The notes under the pieces: generated by a model
Told to the model about the DNA's origin: nothing
Databases searched by the model: none
Seen by the model: the letters and a program-made list of their open reading frames with translations, nothing else
Translations under genes and position numbers: made by a program
Shown: piece after piece, positions 51,355 through 60,568 of the stretch
Numbering within the stretch: position 1 is the first letter of the stretch
How the letters are laid out: each line of letters starts with the position of its first letter
Assembly: GCF_016595235.1 (NCBI RefSeq)
Contig: NZ_JAENHL010000004.1
Coordinates: 90,343 to 154,342 of the forward strand
Origin: Taklimakanibacter albus
GTDB lineage: Bacteria; Pseudomonadota; Alphaproteobacteria; Rhizobiales; Aestuariivirgaceae
Length of the DNA: 64,000 bases
Direction of reading: 5' to 3'

Positions 51355-51383
51355 TGACGACTGTCGCCTGTCGACAGTCGTCA
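51355..51383. promoter_or_regulatory. 12-bp-arm perfect palindrome upstream of the importer operon
   Basis: TGACGACTGTCG (51355-51366) and CGACAGTCGTCA (51372-51383), perfect arms with the five-base spacer CCTGT. It lies 26 bp before the binding-protein start, in the 231-bp spacer between the GntR gene (ends 51561) and the operon. Strong operator candidate for one of the two FadR-type regulators; transcribed as RNA it would also form a stable hairpin. The remainder of the spacer shows no gene. Confidence 0.7.
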
Positions 51384-51560
51384 TAAATCACGGAATCGGC
51401 CGGTCGTCAACGCCCCGGAGCGCGGCGCTGTTGAAAACCTCTCTAGATTTGAAGGCTGGGGATGTGGCAGCGCGAAAAGTGAGGACCGGCGCGATCAAGC
51501 GCCTCCCCTGACCGGACCCCGGACTCTCACATTCTTGATTACGTCACGCCCTGGAGCGGA

Positions 51561-52301
51561 TCACACGTCGAACGACGTCGCCGCCCGGCGCACCCCGGTG
51601 AGATGCGTGCTCAGCAAGGACTGGGCGAGATCGGCGTCGCGGTCATGCAACGCGATGGCGATCTGGCGATGCTCGCCCCAGTAGATAGCCCATTTCTCGG
51701 GCGTGAAGGATTTCTGCTTGAGCTTCGTCCATGCCCGCTCAGCCCGCACCAACGAAACACGCTGGCCGAGATCGATAAAGAACCGGTTGCAGGTGGCGGT
51801 GTAGAGGCATTCATGAAAGGCCCGATCCGCCGCTTCCGCGTCCTGCGGCGTGGATACGTCCCGGCTCCCCGCCACGATATCGCCGAGGCGCGCCAACTGC
51901 TCCTCGCTGGCTTTCACGACGATCAGCGGCGCGAGGCTCGGCTCGATCGCGGCGCGGAACTCCATGAGCTCTCCGGGCGACAGCGGCACGTCGCGTGAAG
52001 CGGACGGCTCGGTCGGCATCATCGCCGTGTCGACGACGAAGGTGCCTTTGCCGACATGCCGCGCCAGGCGCCCCTCGCGGTCGAGATCGCGCAGCACCTC
52101 GCGCACCGTCGATCGTGACAGGCCGCTGACGATGGCGATCTGGCGCTCGTTCGGCAATCGGTGGCCGGCGCGCAGGACGCCGTCGGTCAGGGCCGATTTC
52201 ATGAGACGCAGGAGATCGGTACGGCCCTTCGCCCCCGCAAGGAAGCTGACATCGGGCTCCGCGTCGCTGGCATTGTCGGAATTTTGAGCTGAATCTTCCA
52301 T
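51561..52301 (-). CDS. GntR/FadR-family transcriptional regulator (FCD domain) 2
   Basis: A 246-residue regulator with a 25-residue leader, then the winged helix KSALTDGVLRAGHRLPNERQIAIVSGLSRSTVREVLRDLDREGRLARHVGKGTFV and the FCD domain (EFRAAIEPSLAPLIV, AFHECLYTATCNRFF, EHRQIAIALHDRDADLAQSLLSTHL). It lies between the minus-strand importer operon and the divergent plus-strand polyamine-type operon, so it may control either or both. ATG 52301 chosen; an in-frame ATG 36 bp upstream is less likely. Confidence 0.9.
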   Translation of the reverse strand: MEDSAQNSDNASDAEPDVSFLAGAKGRTDLLRLMKSALTDGVLRAGHRLPNERQIAIVSGLSRSTVREVLRDLDREGRLARHVGKGTFVVDTAMMPTEPSASRDVPLSPGELMEFRAAIEPSLAPLIVVKASEEQLARLGDIVAGSRDVSTPQDAEAADRAFHECLYTATCNRFFIDLGQRVSLVRAERAWTKLKQKSFTPEKWAIYWGEHRQIAIALHDRDADLAQSLLSTHLTGVRRAATSFDV

Positions 52302-52438
52302 ACCAATCAATCCATTAATTCCCCACCTCTCTAGCATCATTACAAAACCTTCGTAAATGGGGCTTTACAGGTCTCGCAAAAACTATACCATTCAGACCAG
52401 ACTTGCCACCTAGAACACAAAACCACAGGGAGGATATG

Positions 52439-53503
52439 ATGAAACAAGCACGCAATGGTCGACTGGCGCTGAGCCGCAGAAGCGTCCTTCTCGGCGGCGC
52501 AGCCCTTGGCGGCGCCCTCGCCATGCCCTCGATTGTCAGGGCTGCCAATGAAGAAATCGTCTTCGCGACATGGGGCGGATCCTGGGAAGAAGCCATGCGC
52601 ACGGCATGGTTCGACCCCTTCACCGCCAAGACCGGCATCAAGGTGAAGACCATCAGCGGCAATACCTACGGCAAGATCGAAGCCATGGTGAAAGCCGGCC
52701 GCACCGAATGGGACGTCGTCGAGACCCTGCCCGACTTCCAATGGGTCGGCGCCGAAAAAGGCCTGCTGGAACCGATCGACTTCTCGGTGGTCGACAAGAG
52801 CCTGGTCATGCCTGGCGAGGACATGGTGACCACCTATTCGATCCCACAGGTACTGTTCGCGGAGGTGATGACCTACAACACCAAGCTCGACCCGCCGCCG
52901 CAGGGCTGGGCCGATCTCTATGACACCAAGACCTTCCCCGGCAATCGCGTGTTCGACGGCGACGACGTCCAGGCGACGATGGAATCGGCCCTCCTCGCCG
53001 ACGGTGTGGCACCGGCTTCGCTCTATCCGCTCGATGTCGACCGCGCCCTCAAGAAGCTCACCACAATCCGCGACCAGGCGATGTTCTTCGAGACCAACGC
53101 GCAAGGCGAGCAGTTCATGTCGGATGGCCAGGCCGTCATGGGGATGCTGCCCGACGGTCGCGCCATCAATATCCGCAACAATGGCGCGCCGGTGCAGATT
53201 CAGTACAACGCCACCATCATGACCTGGTCGACGATGGTGATCATCAAGGGAGCGCCCAACCTCACGGCGGCCCAGAAGTTCCTGGCCTACACGCTCACCC
53301 CCGAGGCACAGGCGGCGATCGCCATGGCCTATACCTATGGCCCGGTCGTTCCCAAGGCGCTCGACCTCATCCCGCCGGAGCGCGCCAAGATCCTCACCGG
53401 CGGCCCCGAGATGAAAGGCAAGGCCATCCTGCGCGGTGAGAAATGGTGGAGCCAGAATCTCGCGGCGGCGACGGAGAAATTCAACGCCTGGAAGCTCGGA
53501 TGA
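52439..53503 (+). CDS. ABC transporter substrate-binding protein (spermidine/putrescine type)
   Basis: A 354-residue PotD/PotF-like periplasmic protein. The signal peptide contains a Tat motif (LSRRSVLLGGAALGGALA). The core begins EEIVFATWGGSWEEAMRTAWFDPFTAKTGIKVKTISG and continues with KAGRTEWDVVETLPDFQW. The ATG at 52439 has AGGGAGG six bases upstream; the neighbouring ATG at 52436 is too close. First gene of a six-gene operon that includes permeases, ATPase, an M24-fold hydrolase and a flavoprotein. Confidence 0.9.
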   Translation: MKQARNGRLALSRRSVLLGGAALGGALAMPSIVRAANEEIVFATWGGSWEEAMRTAWFDPFTAKTGIKVKTISGNTYGKIEAMVKAGRTEWDVVETLPDFQWVGAEKGLLEPIDFSVVDKSLVMPGEDMVTTYSIPQVLFAEVMTYNTKLDPPPQGWADLYDTKTFPGNRVFDGDDVQATMESALLADGVAPASLYPLDVDRALKKLTTIRDQAMFFETNAQGEQFMSDGQAVMGMLPDGRAINIRNNGAPVQIQYNATIMTWSTMVIIKGAPNLTAAQKFLAYTLTPEAQAAIAMAYTYGPVVPKALDLIPPERAKILTGGPEMKGKAILRGEKWWSQNLAAATEKFNAWKLG

Positions 53504-54357
53504 TGTCTTCGCCTGCGGGGTTGCGGCGCACGACACGTTCCGCAACCACCTTCTTTCTGTTGCTTCCGGGCCTGGTGGTGCTGGCCGGCATGTTTATTCT
53601 GCCGGTCGCACAACTTGTCATCGACAGCTTCTCCGATCCTGCCGGCGCCTTGGTGCATTACCAGCGCATCGCCGTCGTTCCCGTCTACCTGCTCGTCCTG
53701 GCCCGGACGTTTTTGATCAGCGCGATAACGGCGGCGCTCTGCCTGCTCCTCGGCTTCCCGATCGCCTACCGGCTCGCCCACTCCGGTCCCCGCGTCAAGG
53801 CGATCATTCTGCTCTGCATTTTTCTCTCCTTCTGGACCAATCTTCTCGTGCGCGCCTTCAGCTGGATGGTCCTGCTCAATCCCAACGGTATTTTCAGCCA
53901 GGCGCTCGCCTTCATCGGGCTCGGCGACCAGATCAAGCTTGTCTACAACACGACGGGCGTTCTCATCGGTCAGACGCAGATCCTGCTTCCCTATATGATC
54001 CTGCCGCTGGCCGCCGTGATGAGCCGCGTCGATCCGACCCTGATGAACGCGGCCAGAAGCCTCGGCGCGTCACCGACCAGAGCTTTCCTCGCGGTCTATA
54101 TTCCGCTGGTGAAATCGGGCGCGCTCGCCGGATCGGTGCTGGTCTTCGCCCTGAGCCTCGGATCCTTCGTCATCCCGGCGCTGCTCGGCGGCCCGCGCGA
54201 CATGTTTCTGGCCCAATTGATCGAGTTCAACATCAACAATACGCTCAATCTGCCCTTCGCCTCGGCGCTGGCGACGGTGCTGCTCGCGGCGACGATCGTT
54301 CTCTATTGGATCGGCGACCGCTGGTTCGGCCTCGGTCAAGTGTGGGGCGGACGATGA
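53500..54357 (+). CDS. ABC transporter permease (PotB type)
   Basis: A 285-residue permease with six membrane spans (FFLLLPGLVVLAGMFILPVAQL at the N-terminus) and the EAA loop MNAARSLGASPTRAFLAVYIPLVKSGALAG. PotB-type partner of the 54354 permease. Start ATG overlaps the binding-protein stop (ATGA). Confidence 0.92.
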   Translation: MMSSPAGLRRTTRSATTFFLLLPGLVVLAGMFILPVAQLVIDSFSDPAGALVHYQRIAVVPVYLLVLARTFLISAITAALCLLLGFPIAYRLAHSGPRVKAIILLCIFLSFWTNLLVRAFSWMVLLNPNGIFSQALAFIGLGDQIKLVYNTTGVLIGQTQILLPYMILPLAAVMSRVDPTLMNAARSLGASPTRAFLAVYIPLVKSGALAGSVLVFALSLGSFVIPALLGGPRDMFLAQLIEFNINNTLNLPFASALATVLLAATIVLYWIGDRWFGLGQVWGGR

Positions 54358-55133
54358 CCGGCAGCCGCCTTGCCTCCTTTGCGACATCGGCGACGACGGC
54401 CCTTGTCTGCGTTCTCCTGCTGCTGCCGACCATCGCGGTGATGCCTTTGTCGATCACCGAAACCAATTTCGTGACCTTCCCGCCGCGTGGCTTCTCGCTC
54501 AGATGGTATGAAACGCTGTTCACATCCGACGCCTGGCGCGGCGCCATGGTGACGAGCTTCATCACCGCGGCCTTGACCACGGCGGTCGCGACCCCGATCG
54601 GCACGATGATGGCGCTCGGCCTCGCCCGCCTCAAGGGCCGCTGGGTCGGCATCGGAAACGTGTTCATCCTGCTGCCGATCATCGTGCCGACCATCGTCAC
54701 CGGCGTCGCTCTTTATGGCCTGCTGGCGCGGCTAGGGCTCATCGGGACGATACCGGGTCTCGTGCTCGGCCATTCGGTGCTCGCTTTGCCCTTCGTCGTC
54801 ATCAATGTCGCCGCGGTGCTGCAGAAGTTCGACCGGCGGATCGAACAAGCGGCCCGCAGCCTGGGCGCCTCGCCTTTGACCGCCTTCCGGCTGGTGACCT
54901 TGCCCAATCTGTTGCCCGGTGTCGCCGCGGGTGCGCTGTTCGCCTTCCTGACCAGCTTCGATGATTTCGTCATCGCCCTCTTCCTCGCCGGCATCGGCGC
55001 GGTAACGCTCCCGGTCCAGATGTGGAGCGGCATTCGTTTCGAGATCAGCCCGGCCGTTGCCGCCGCATCGACGGTGCTTTTGTTCATGTCCTGCCTTCTG
55101 CTGGCCCTGCAATGGTGGGTGAAAAGGAGATAA
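54354..55133 (+). CDS. ABC transporter permease (PotC type)
   Basis: A 259-residue permease with six spans, segments LVCVLLLLPTIAVMPLSITETNFVTFPPRGFSLRWY at the start and the EAA loop IEQAARSLGASPLTAFRLVTLPNLLPGVAAGALFAFLTSFDDFVIALFL. PotC type. Start ATG overlaps the preceding stop by four bases. Confidence 0.92.
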   Translation: MTGSRLASFATSATTALVCVLLLLPTIAVMPLSITETNFVTFPPRGFSLRWYETLFTSDAWRGAMVTSFITAALTTAVATPIGTMMALGLARLKGRWVGIGNVFILLPIIVPTIVTGVALYGLLARLGLIGTIPGLVLGHSVLALPFVVINVAAVLQKFDRRIEQAARSLGASPLTAFRLVTLPNLLPGVAAGALFAFLTSFDDFVIALFLAGIGAVTLPVQMWSGIRFEISPAVAAASTVLLFMSCLLLALQWWVKRR

Positions 55134-55137
55134 AATC

Positions 55138-56322
55138 ATGTCGATCACCCCGCCCGCCATTCCCGCCCAGGAATTCGCCGACCGCCGCGCCCGCGCCGTC
55201 AAGGCGGCGCAAGCCGCCGGTCTCGATGCCCTGCTCGTCTGCTCACGCGGCGGCGGCACCGTCGACCGTTTCGCCGACGTGATGTATCTGACGAATTTCT
55301 ACACGTCCTTCCCCTATACGCCCGACCACCAGGACGCCTGGTCGGGACGAGCCCATTCCTTCCTCGTACTGCCGGTCAACGGCTCGCCCCGCCTCATCAT
55401 CGACATTCCCAAACGCGCCGACGTGCATCTGGCCGACAAGGACGTCGTCTATACCGACTTCGTCATCGAGGCGACGATCGAAGCGTTGCGCGAAGCGGGC
55501 CTCGGCAACGCCAAGGTTGGCCTCGTCGGCGAGGATGTCATGCCGGTGAGCTTCCACCGGGCGATCACCACCGCCTTGCCGGGCATCGTCTTCACACCCG
55601 CCGATGCGATCCTGACGGCGATGCGCCGCATCAAGTCGCCGGCGGAGATCGCTCTGCTGCGCCATGCCTCGGTGGTCGGCTCGCGCATGATGGACAAGAT
55701 GATGGCGGCGGTCGTCCCCGGCGCCTCGCATGGAGACATTGTCGCGGCCGGCATGCAGAGCCTGCTGCCCGCGGGCGGCATGCTCTACAACTCCTTCATG
55801 GCTTCGGGCCGTGGCGGTGACAATCCCAAGATCGTGCGCCAGGCCTTCCCGACCTGGGGCTCACCTGAGCGTCTCGAGGCCGGCGACTGGTTCAGGGCCG
55901 GCATCTCCGGCGTCGTCGGCGGTTACATATTCGACCTGTCGCGCTCCAAGGCGGTCGGTGGCTCGACCACCAACCGCCAGATCAGCCTGTTCGAGGCGGC
56001 GATCTCCTGCGTCGAGGCCGGCATCGAGGCCATCAGGCCCGGCGCCACCGCCGGCGACCTCGCCACGGCGGGCCTCGGCCGCCAGCGCGAGCTCGGCTTC
56101 GAGATCAAAGGCGTCTTCTCCGGTCTCGGCCACGGCATCGGTCTCGGCTGGGATGCGCCCTGGCTCACCCCCGGCGAGCCGACGCCGATCACCCCCGGCA
56201 TGGTCCTGTGCTTCGAGCGCACCGTGGAGCAGGATGGCTATGTCGGCGATTTCGAGGAGACGGTGCTCGTGACCGAGACCGGAATCGAAATGCTGACCGA
56301 TGCGACCAAGAGGAACTATTGA
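55138..56322 (+). CDS. M24-fold (creatinase/prolidase) hydrolase with a missing metal ligand
   Basis: A 394-residue protein with the creatinase N-terminal domain (to about 160) and the pita-bread M24 domain. Of the five usual metal ligands D266 (IFDLSRS), H332 (GLGHGIGLGWD), E360 (LCFERTV) and E374 (DFEETV) are kept, but the first aspartate is replaced by G255 (GDWFRAGISG). Creatinases and ectoine hydrolases of this fold also lack metal ligands and cleave small N-substituted compounds. Sits between the transporter permeases and the ATPase gene of a polyamine-type operon, so a small-molecule amidohydrolase of the imported compound is more likely than a dipeptidase. Confidence 0.83.
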   Translation: MSITPPAIPAQEFADRRARAVKAAQAAGLDALLVCSRGGGTVDRFADVMYLTNFYTSFPYTPDHQDAWSGRAHSFLVLPVNGSPRLIIDIPKRADVHLADKDVVYTDFVIEATIEALREAGLGNAKVGLVGEDVMPVSFHRAITTALPGIVFTPADAILTAMRRIKSPAEIALLRHASVVGSRMMDKMMAAVVPGASHGDIVAAGMQSLLPAGGMLYNSFMASGRGGDNPKIVRQAFPTWGSPERLEAGDWFRAGISGVVGGYIFDLSRSKAVGGSTTNRQISLFEAAISCVEAGIEAIRPGATAGDLATAGLGRQRELGFEIKGVFSGLGHGIGLGWDAPWLTPGEPTPITPGMVLCFERTVEQDGYVGDFEETVLVTETGIEMLTDATKRNY

Positions 56323-56323
56323 G

Positions 56324-57412
56324 ATGCCACGCGGCGCCGCTATCGAAATTCGGGATCTCACCAAACGTTATGGCGACGTGAAGGCGATCGACGCCGTGTC
56401 GCTCACGGTTGCCGAGGGAGAGTTCGTGACACTGCTCGGGCTCAGCGGCTCGGGGAAGTCCACGACCCTGATGGCGGTCGCCGGTTTCGTCGATCCGGAT
56501 GGCGGCGCGATCGCGATCTCCGGCAGCGACGTGACCACACTGCCGCCGGAGAAGCGCAATCTCGGTGTGGTGTTCCAGAACTACGCTCTGTTCCCGCATC
56601 TGAACGTCTTCGACAATATCGCTTTCCCGCTGCGCATGCGCCGCCATGCCGAGAGCGAGATCGACACCCAGGTTCGCCGTGTCCTCGACCTCGTCTCGCT
56701 GCGTGACCTGAGCGCAAGGCGCATCACAGAGCTTTCCGGCGGACAGCAGCAACGTGTGGCGCTGGCACGCGCCCTCGTCTTCTCCCCGCCGGTCCTGTTG
56801 ATGGACGAGCCGCTCGGCGCCCTCGACCGCCAATTGCGCGAGCAGCTGCAGATCGAGATCCGCCGCATCCACCGCCAGCTCGGCGTGACCGTCCTTTATG
56901 TGACGCACGACCAGGAAGAAGCGCTGTCGATGTCCGATCGCATCGCCATCATGGCGGACGGGCGGATCCAGCAGCTCGGCACGCCGCATGAAGTTTACAT
57001 GCAGCCTTCCAACCGCTTCGTGGCCGGCTTCTTCGGGGAATCGAACTTCCTCGATGTGGCCGTCGAGCGCGCCGGCGACAATCCCGTCCTGCGGCCCAAG
57101 GGCCTGCGCGACATCACGCTTCACGCCGCCTTGCGCCGGCCTCTCTCGGGTGACCGTTTTCTCGCCATGGTGCGGCCGGAAGCCATCGAGATCGGCGACA
57201 GCCGCGATCCCGCTTTCGAGAACAATCTGCCGGGCACCGTCGAGCAGCAGGACTTTCTCGGCGCGACGCAGCGCCTGACGGTCAAGACGGGCGCCGGCAG
57301 TGTTGCCGTCCGCATGAGCCGGCTCGCCAATGCCGCGGCGCTGCCGGCCGGGGCGCCGGTCTGGCTCAAATGGCGCGCCGGCGAAACGGCGGTCTTCGAT
57401 GCACAGGACTGA
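56324..57412 (+). CDS. ABC transporter ATP-binding protein (PotA/FbpC type)
   Basis: A 362-residue ATPase with Walker A GLSGSGKST (residues 39-47), Q-loop QNYALFPHLNVFDNIAFPL, signature LSGGQQQRVALARAL, Walker B VLLMDEPLGALD, switch VTHDQEEALSMSD, and a C-terminal TOBE regulatory domain from about residue 240. Energises the importer encoded upstream. ATG at 56324 lies just after the M24 stop, and AGAGGA precedes it. The end overlaps the flavoprotein start by 14 bases. Confidence 0.94.
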   Translation: MPRGAAIEIRDLTKRYGDVKAIDAVSLTVAEGEFVTLLGLSGSGKSTTLMAVAGFVDPDGGAIAISGSDVTTLPPEKRNLGVVFQNYALFPHLNVFDNIAFPLRMRRHAESEIDTQVRRVLDLVSLRDLSARRITELSGGQQQRVALARALVFSPPVLLMDEPLGALDRQLREQLQIEIRRIHRQLGVTVLYVTHDQEEALSMSDRIAIMADGRIQQLGTPHEVYMQPSNRFVAGFFGESNFLDVAVERAGDNPVLRPKGLRDITLHAALRRPLSGDRFLAMVRPEAIEIGDSRDPAFENNLPGTVEQQDFLGATQRLTVKTGAGSVAVRMSRLANAAALPAGAPVWLKWRAGETAVFDAQD

Positions 57413-58694
57413 GGCCGGCGCAGATTCATTCTGGGCGGCAAGCGCGCGAACCCCGGCTTTTGTGGGTGACGCCTTGCAGGGCGACCGCGTCGTCGACGTC
57501 GCCATTGTCGGTGGCGGCTTCACCGGGCTTTCCACCGCGCTGCATCTCGCCGAGGCGGGGCGCAGCGTGGCGGTGCTCGAGGCCAGGGACATCGGCTATG
57601 GCGCCAGCGGCCGCAATGGCGGGCAAGTCAATCCCGGCCTCAAATATGAAGAAGCGGCGCTCATAAAAAAGTTCGGCCCGCAAGGCAGCGCCTTCTACCG
57701 CCTCGGCCAGGAGGCGCCTGATTTTCTCGTCGGCCTCGTCAAGCGTCTCGGCCTCGACTGCGATCTGCGCCGCCCCGGCCTCATCCGTCTGGCGCATAAT
57801 GAGCGGGCTCTCGCAACGCTGCGCGCGGCCCAGGCCGACTTCATCGGCCGCGGCCTGCCGATCACGCCGCTCGAACTCAAGGATATAGAGGCGCTCGTCG
57901 GCACCGACCGCTATCCCGGCGGCTGGATCGATGCGCGCGGCGCCAATGTCCACCCGCTCGACCTCGTCCGGGAACTGGCACGCGCCACAGCGGCGGCCGG
58001 CGCCCTGATCTTCCCGCATAGCCCCGCCGTCCGTCTTGCCCGCCGGAATGATGGCTGGAGCGTCGCGACACAATCAGGTTCTCTCCAGGCGCGCAGCGTC
58101 GTGGTCGCCACCAATGGTTATTCGGACGGGCTCGTGCCGGGACTCGCGGCCTCGTTGCTTCCGGTCAACAGCTTCCAGATCGCCACGGCGCCGCTCGATG
58201 AGGCGCGCGCCCGCCGGATTCTCCCGCAAGCTCATACGGTCTATGACAGCCGCCGGCTGATCCTGTATTTCCGCCGCAGCGCCGACGGGCGGGTGATCCT
58301 GGGCGGGCGCTCCTCCTTCAGCTCCAGCCGCGGGCTCGGCGCCAGGCGTGCCGATTATTCGGTGCTGGAACGTGTGCTGACCGGAATCTTTCCCGATCTC
58401 GCCGGCGTGCCCATCGCCCATCGCTGGACCGGCCTCGTCTGCATCACCATGGATTTCCTGCCGCATTATCATGAGCCCGAGGACGGGCTGCATGTCGTGC
58501 TGGGCTTCAACGGCCGCGGCGTCGCCCTCTCGCATCGCGCTGGCGCCTGGATGGCGAACCATCTCCTTGGCCGTCCGGACAGCGGCGCCATGCCGCGCAC
58601 ACCCATAAGGCCGGTGCCCTTCCATGCCTGGCGCGAGCCCTTGCTCAACGTGGCCATGCAGTGGAACCATCTGCTCGACAGATTCGGCCGCTAG
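57399..58694 (+). CDS. FAD-dependent oxidoreductase (DAO family, PuuB-like)
   Basis: A 431-residue flavoprotein of the D-amino-acid-oxidase fold. The FAD-binding GxGxxG is VAIVGGGFTGLSTALHLAEAG near residues 34-54, with SGRNGGQVNPGLKYEE typical of gamma-glutamylputrescine oxidoreductases (PuuB), and the C-terminal HRWTGLVCITMDFLPHY with GFNGRGVALSHRAG. Likely oxidises an imported amine or its gamma-glutamyl derivative to the aldehyde. Last gene of the operon. Confidence 0.9.
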   Translation: MHRTEAGADSFWAASARTPAFVGDALQGDRVVDVAIVGGGFTGLSTALHLAEAGRSVAVLEARDIGYGASGRNGGQVNPGLKYEEAALIKKFGPQGSAFYRLGQEAPDFLVGLVKRLGLDCDLRRPGLIRLAHNERALATLRAAQADFIGRGLPITPLELKDIEALVGTDRYPGGWIDARGANVHPLDLVRELARATAAAGALIFPHSPAVRLARRNDGWSVATQSGSLQARSVVVATNGYSDGLVPGLAASLLPVNSFQIATAPLDEARARRILPQAHTVYDSRRLILYFRRSADGRVILGGRSSFSSSRGLGARRADYSVLERVLTGIFPDLAGVPIAHRWTGLVCITMDFLPHYHEPEDGLHVVLGFNGRGVALSHRAGAWMANHLLGRPDSGAMPRTPIRPVPFHAWREPLLNVAMQWNHLLDRFGR

Positions 58695-58747
58695 GGGAAA
58701 AATGGGCAAACTTGCCCGGCCTGCCGATCCTTACTATATGACTGGCC

Positions 58748-59575
58748 ATGACTTATGTGACCGCCCATGAAGGCACCGAAGGCCGCACCGGCCAGATCAA
58801 GCTGCACGGCCCGGAAGGCTTTGCCGCCATGCGCAAGGCCGGCCGGCTGACCGCCGAGGCCCTCGATCTCCTGGTTCCGCTCGTCAAGCCGGGCATTGCC
58901 ACCGAGACGCTCGACGTGGCGATCGCCGAATTCGCCCGTGACAACAAAGCGGTTCCCGCCTCGCTCAATTACCGCGGCTTTCCGAAGTCGATCTGCACCT
59001 CGATCAACCACGTCGTCTGCCATGGCATTCCCAATGACAAGCCGCTGCGCGAGGGAGATGTCGTCAATATCGACGTCACTTTGATCGTCGATGGCTGGCA
59101 TGGCGATGCGAGCCGCATGTACAAGGTCGGCGAGGTCAACCGCAAAGCCGAGCGGCTGATGGAAGTCACCTATGAAAGCCTGATGCGCGGCATCGGCGCG
59201 GTGAAGCCCGGCAACAAGACCGGCGATATCGGTCATGCCATCCAGACCTATGCGGAAGGCGAACGTTGCTCGGTGGTGCGCGACTTCTGCGGCCACGGTC
59301 TTGGCCGCCAGTTCCACGACCATCCCAATATCCTCCATTACGGCCGCGCCGGCGAAGGCGTCGCCCTCAAGGCCGGCATGTTCTTCACCATCGAGCCGAT
59401 GATCAATCTCGGCCGCCCGCATGTGAAGATCCTGAGCGACGGCTGGACCGCGGTGACCCGCGACCGTTCACTCTCGGCCCAGTTCGAGCATACGATCGGC
59501 GTCACCGAAACGGGTTGCGAGATCTTCACTCTGTCGCCCAAGGGGCTCGACTACCCGCCTGCTGCTCAAAACTGA
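58748..59575 (+). CDS. map: Methionine aminopeptidase, type I
   Basis: Removes N-terminal methionine. The 275-residue length fits type I. The metal-ligand segments are VNIDVTLIVDGWHGDASRMY, HGLGRQFHDHPNIL, FTIEPMINLG and AQFEHTIGVTETG. N-terminal region FAAMRKAGRLTAEALDLLVPLVKPGI is typical. The map-radC order is common in Hyphomicrobiales. Confidence 0.96.
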   Translation: MTYVTAHEGTEGRTGQIKLHGPEGFAAMRKAGRLTAEALDLLVPLVKPGIATETLDVAIAEFARDNKAVPASLNYRGFPKSICTSINHVVCHGIPNDKPLREGDVVNIDVTLIVDGWHGDASRMYKVGEVNRKAERLMEVTYESLMRGIGAVKPGNKTGDIGHAIQTYAEGERCSVVRDFCGHGLGRQFHDHPNILHYGRAGEGVALKAGMFFTIEPMINLGRPHVKILSDGWTAVTRDRSLSAQFEHTIGVTETGCEIFTLSPKGLDYPPAAQN

Positions 59576-59626
59576 CGCCCCGGCGTCCTTGCCGAACGCA
59601 CTTGTTCATGATACGTTCCGCCGATC

Positions 59627-60451
59627 ATGGGCGCGAAATCCAGCGATAGTTCTGGCTCTCTCGACGAAGTCGGGTTCAGCCTAGGGTGCGACGGAACCGT
59701 CGCGGAACTCCTCGAATTGCCTCGGGATTTGCGCTCGTCGCGGTCGCAGAATATCGTCGGCACCGCCAGGCAGATCGAGAAGCCTCACCATCTGGGTCAC
59801 CGCGAGCGGCTACGCCAGCGTTTCCGGCAAGGCGGCGCCGATGCCCTGCCCGATTACGAACTGCTCGAGCTCCTGCTCTTCCGCGCTCTGCCGCGCCAGG
59901 ACGTGAAGCCGCTCGCCAAGGCGCTCATCGCCCGCTTCGGCAGCTTCGCGGAAGTCGTCGCCGCCAATCCCGAACGTCTGAAAGAAGTGCCGGGTGTCGG
60001 CGAGGCGGTGGTGACCGAGCTGCTGATCACCCACGCGGCGGCGCAACGCGTCACCAAAGGCGAGATCAACCGGCGCACTTTGCTCGCCTCGTGGAATGCC
60101 GTCATCGATTATTGCCGCGCCGCCATGGCCTTCGCCGAGCGCGAGCAGTTCCGCATTCTCTTTCTCGACAAGAAGAACGGCCTCATCGCCGATGAAGTCC
60201 AGGGTGAAGGCACCGTCGATCACACACCGGTCTATCCGCGCGAGGTGATGAAACGCGCTCTCGAACTGTCGGCGAGCGCCATCATCCTGGTGCACAACCA
60301 TCCCTCCGGCGACACGACGCCGTCGATCGCCGATATCGACATGACGCGCAAGCTGATCGAGGCCGGCGACAGGCTCGCCATCAAGGTGCATGACCACATC
60401 ATCGTCGGCCGCAATGGTCATGCGAGCTTCCGCAGCCTGAAGCTGATCTGA
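59627..60451 (+). CDS. radC: RadC family protein (JAB1/MPN domain)
   Basis: A 274-residue protein with the N-terminal helix-hairpin-helix ([15 protein letters not shown]) and the C-terminal JAB domain, zinc motif [15 protein letters not shown]. Its role in repair is disputed. The N-terminal 50 residues are long and polar. Follows map by 51 bp. Confidence 0.93.
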   Translation: MGAKSSDSSGSLDEVGFSLGCDGTVAELLELPRDLRSSRSQNIVGTARQIEKPHHLGHRERLRQRFRQGGADALPDYELLELLLFRALPRQDVKPLAKALIARFGSFAEVVAANPERLKEVPGVGEAVVTELLITHAAAQRVTKGEINRRTLLASWNAVIDYCRAAMAFAEREQFRILFLDKKNGLIADEVQGEGTVDHTPVYPREVMKRALELSASAIILVHNHPSGDTTPSIADIDMTRKLIEAGDRLAIKVHDHIIVGRNGHASFRSLKLI

Positions 60452-60550
60452 GCGTTGACGGCCCGATATGCCGCATGCTACTCGGCCGGCGCGCAATCCA
60501 CCCAGAATAAGGGAATTGTTGATGCCGGAGCTTGTGACCACCCGCTGATC

Positions 60551-60568
60551 GTCTCGACTGATCGAGAC
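60551..60568. promoter_or_regulatory. Inverted repeat upstream of the YjhX gene
   Basis: GTCTCGA-CTGA-TCGAGAC, seven-base perfect arms, 81 bp before the YjhX start. Good candidate for an autoregulatory operator of the toxin-antitoxin pair. The rest of the 198-bp spacer holds no gene that I can see. Confidence 0.45.

Noticed and set aside
55138-56322. DMSP lyase DddP (also M24 fold)
   Set aside because: The DddP-type metal site around the first aspartate is missing (Gly instead), and the operon context is amine transport.
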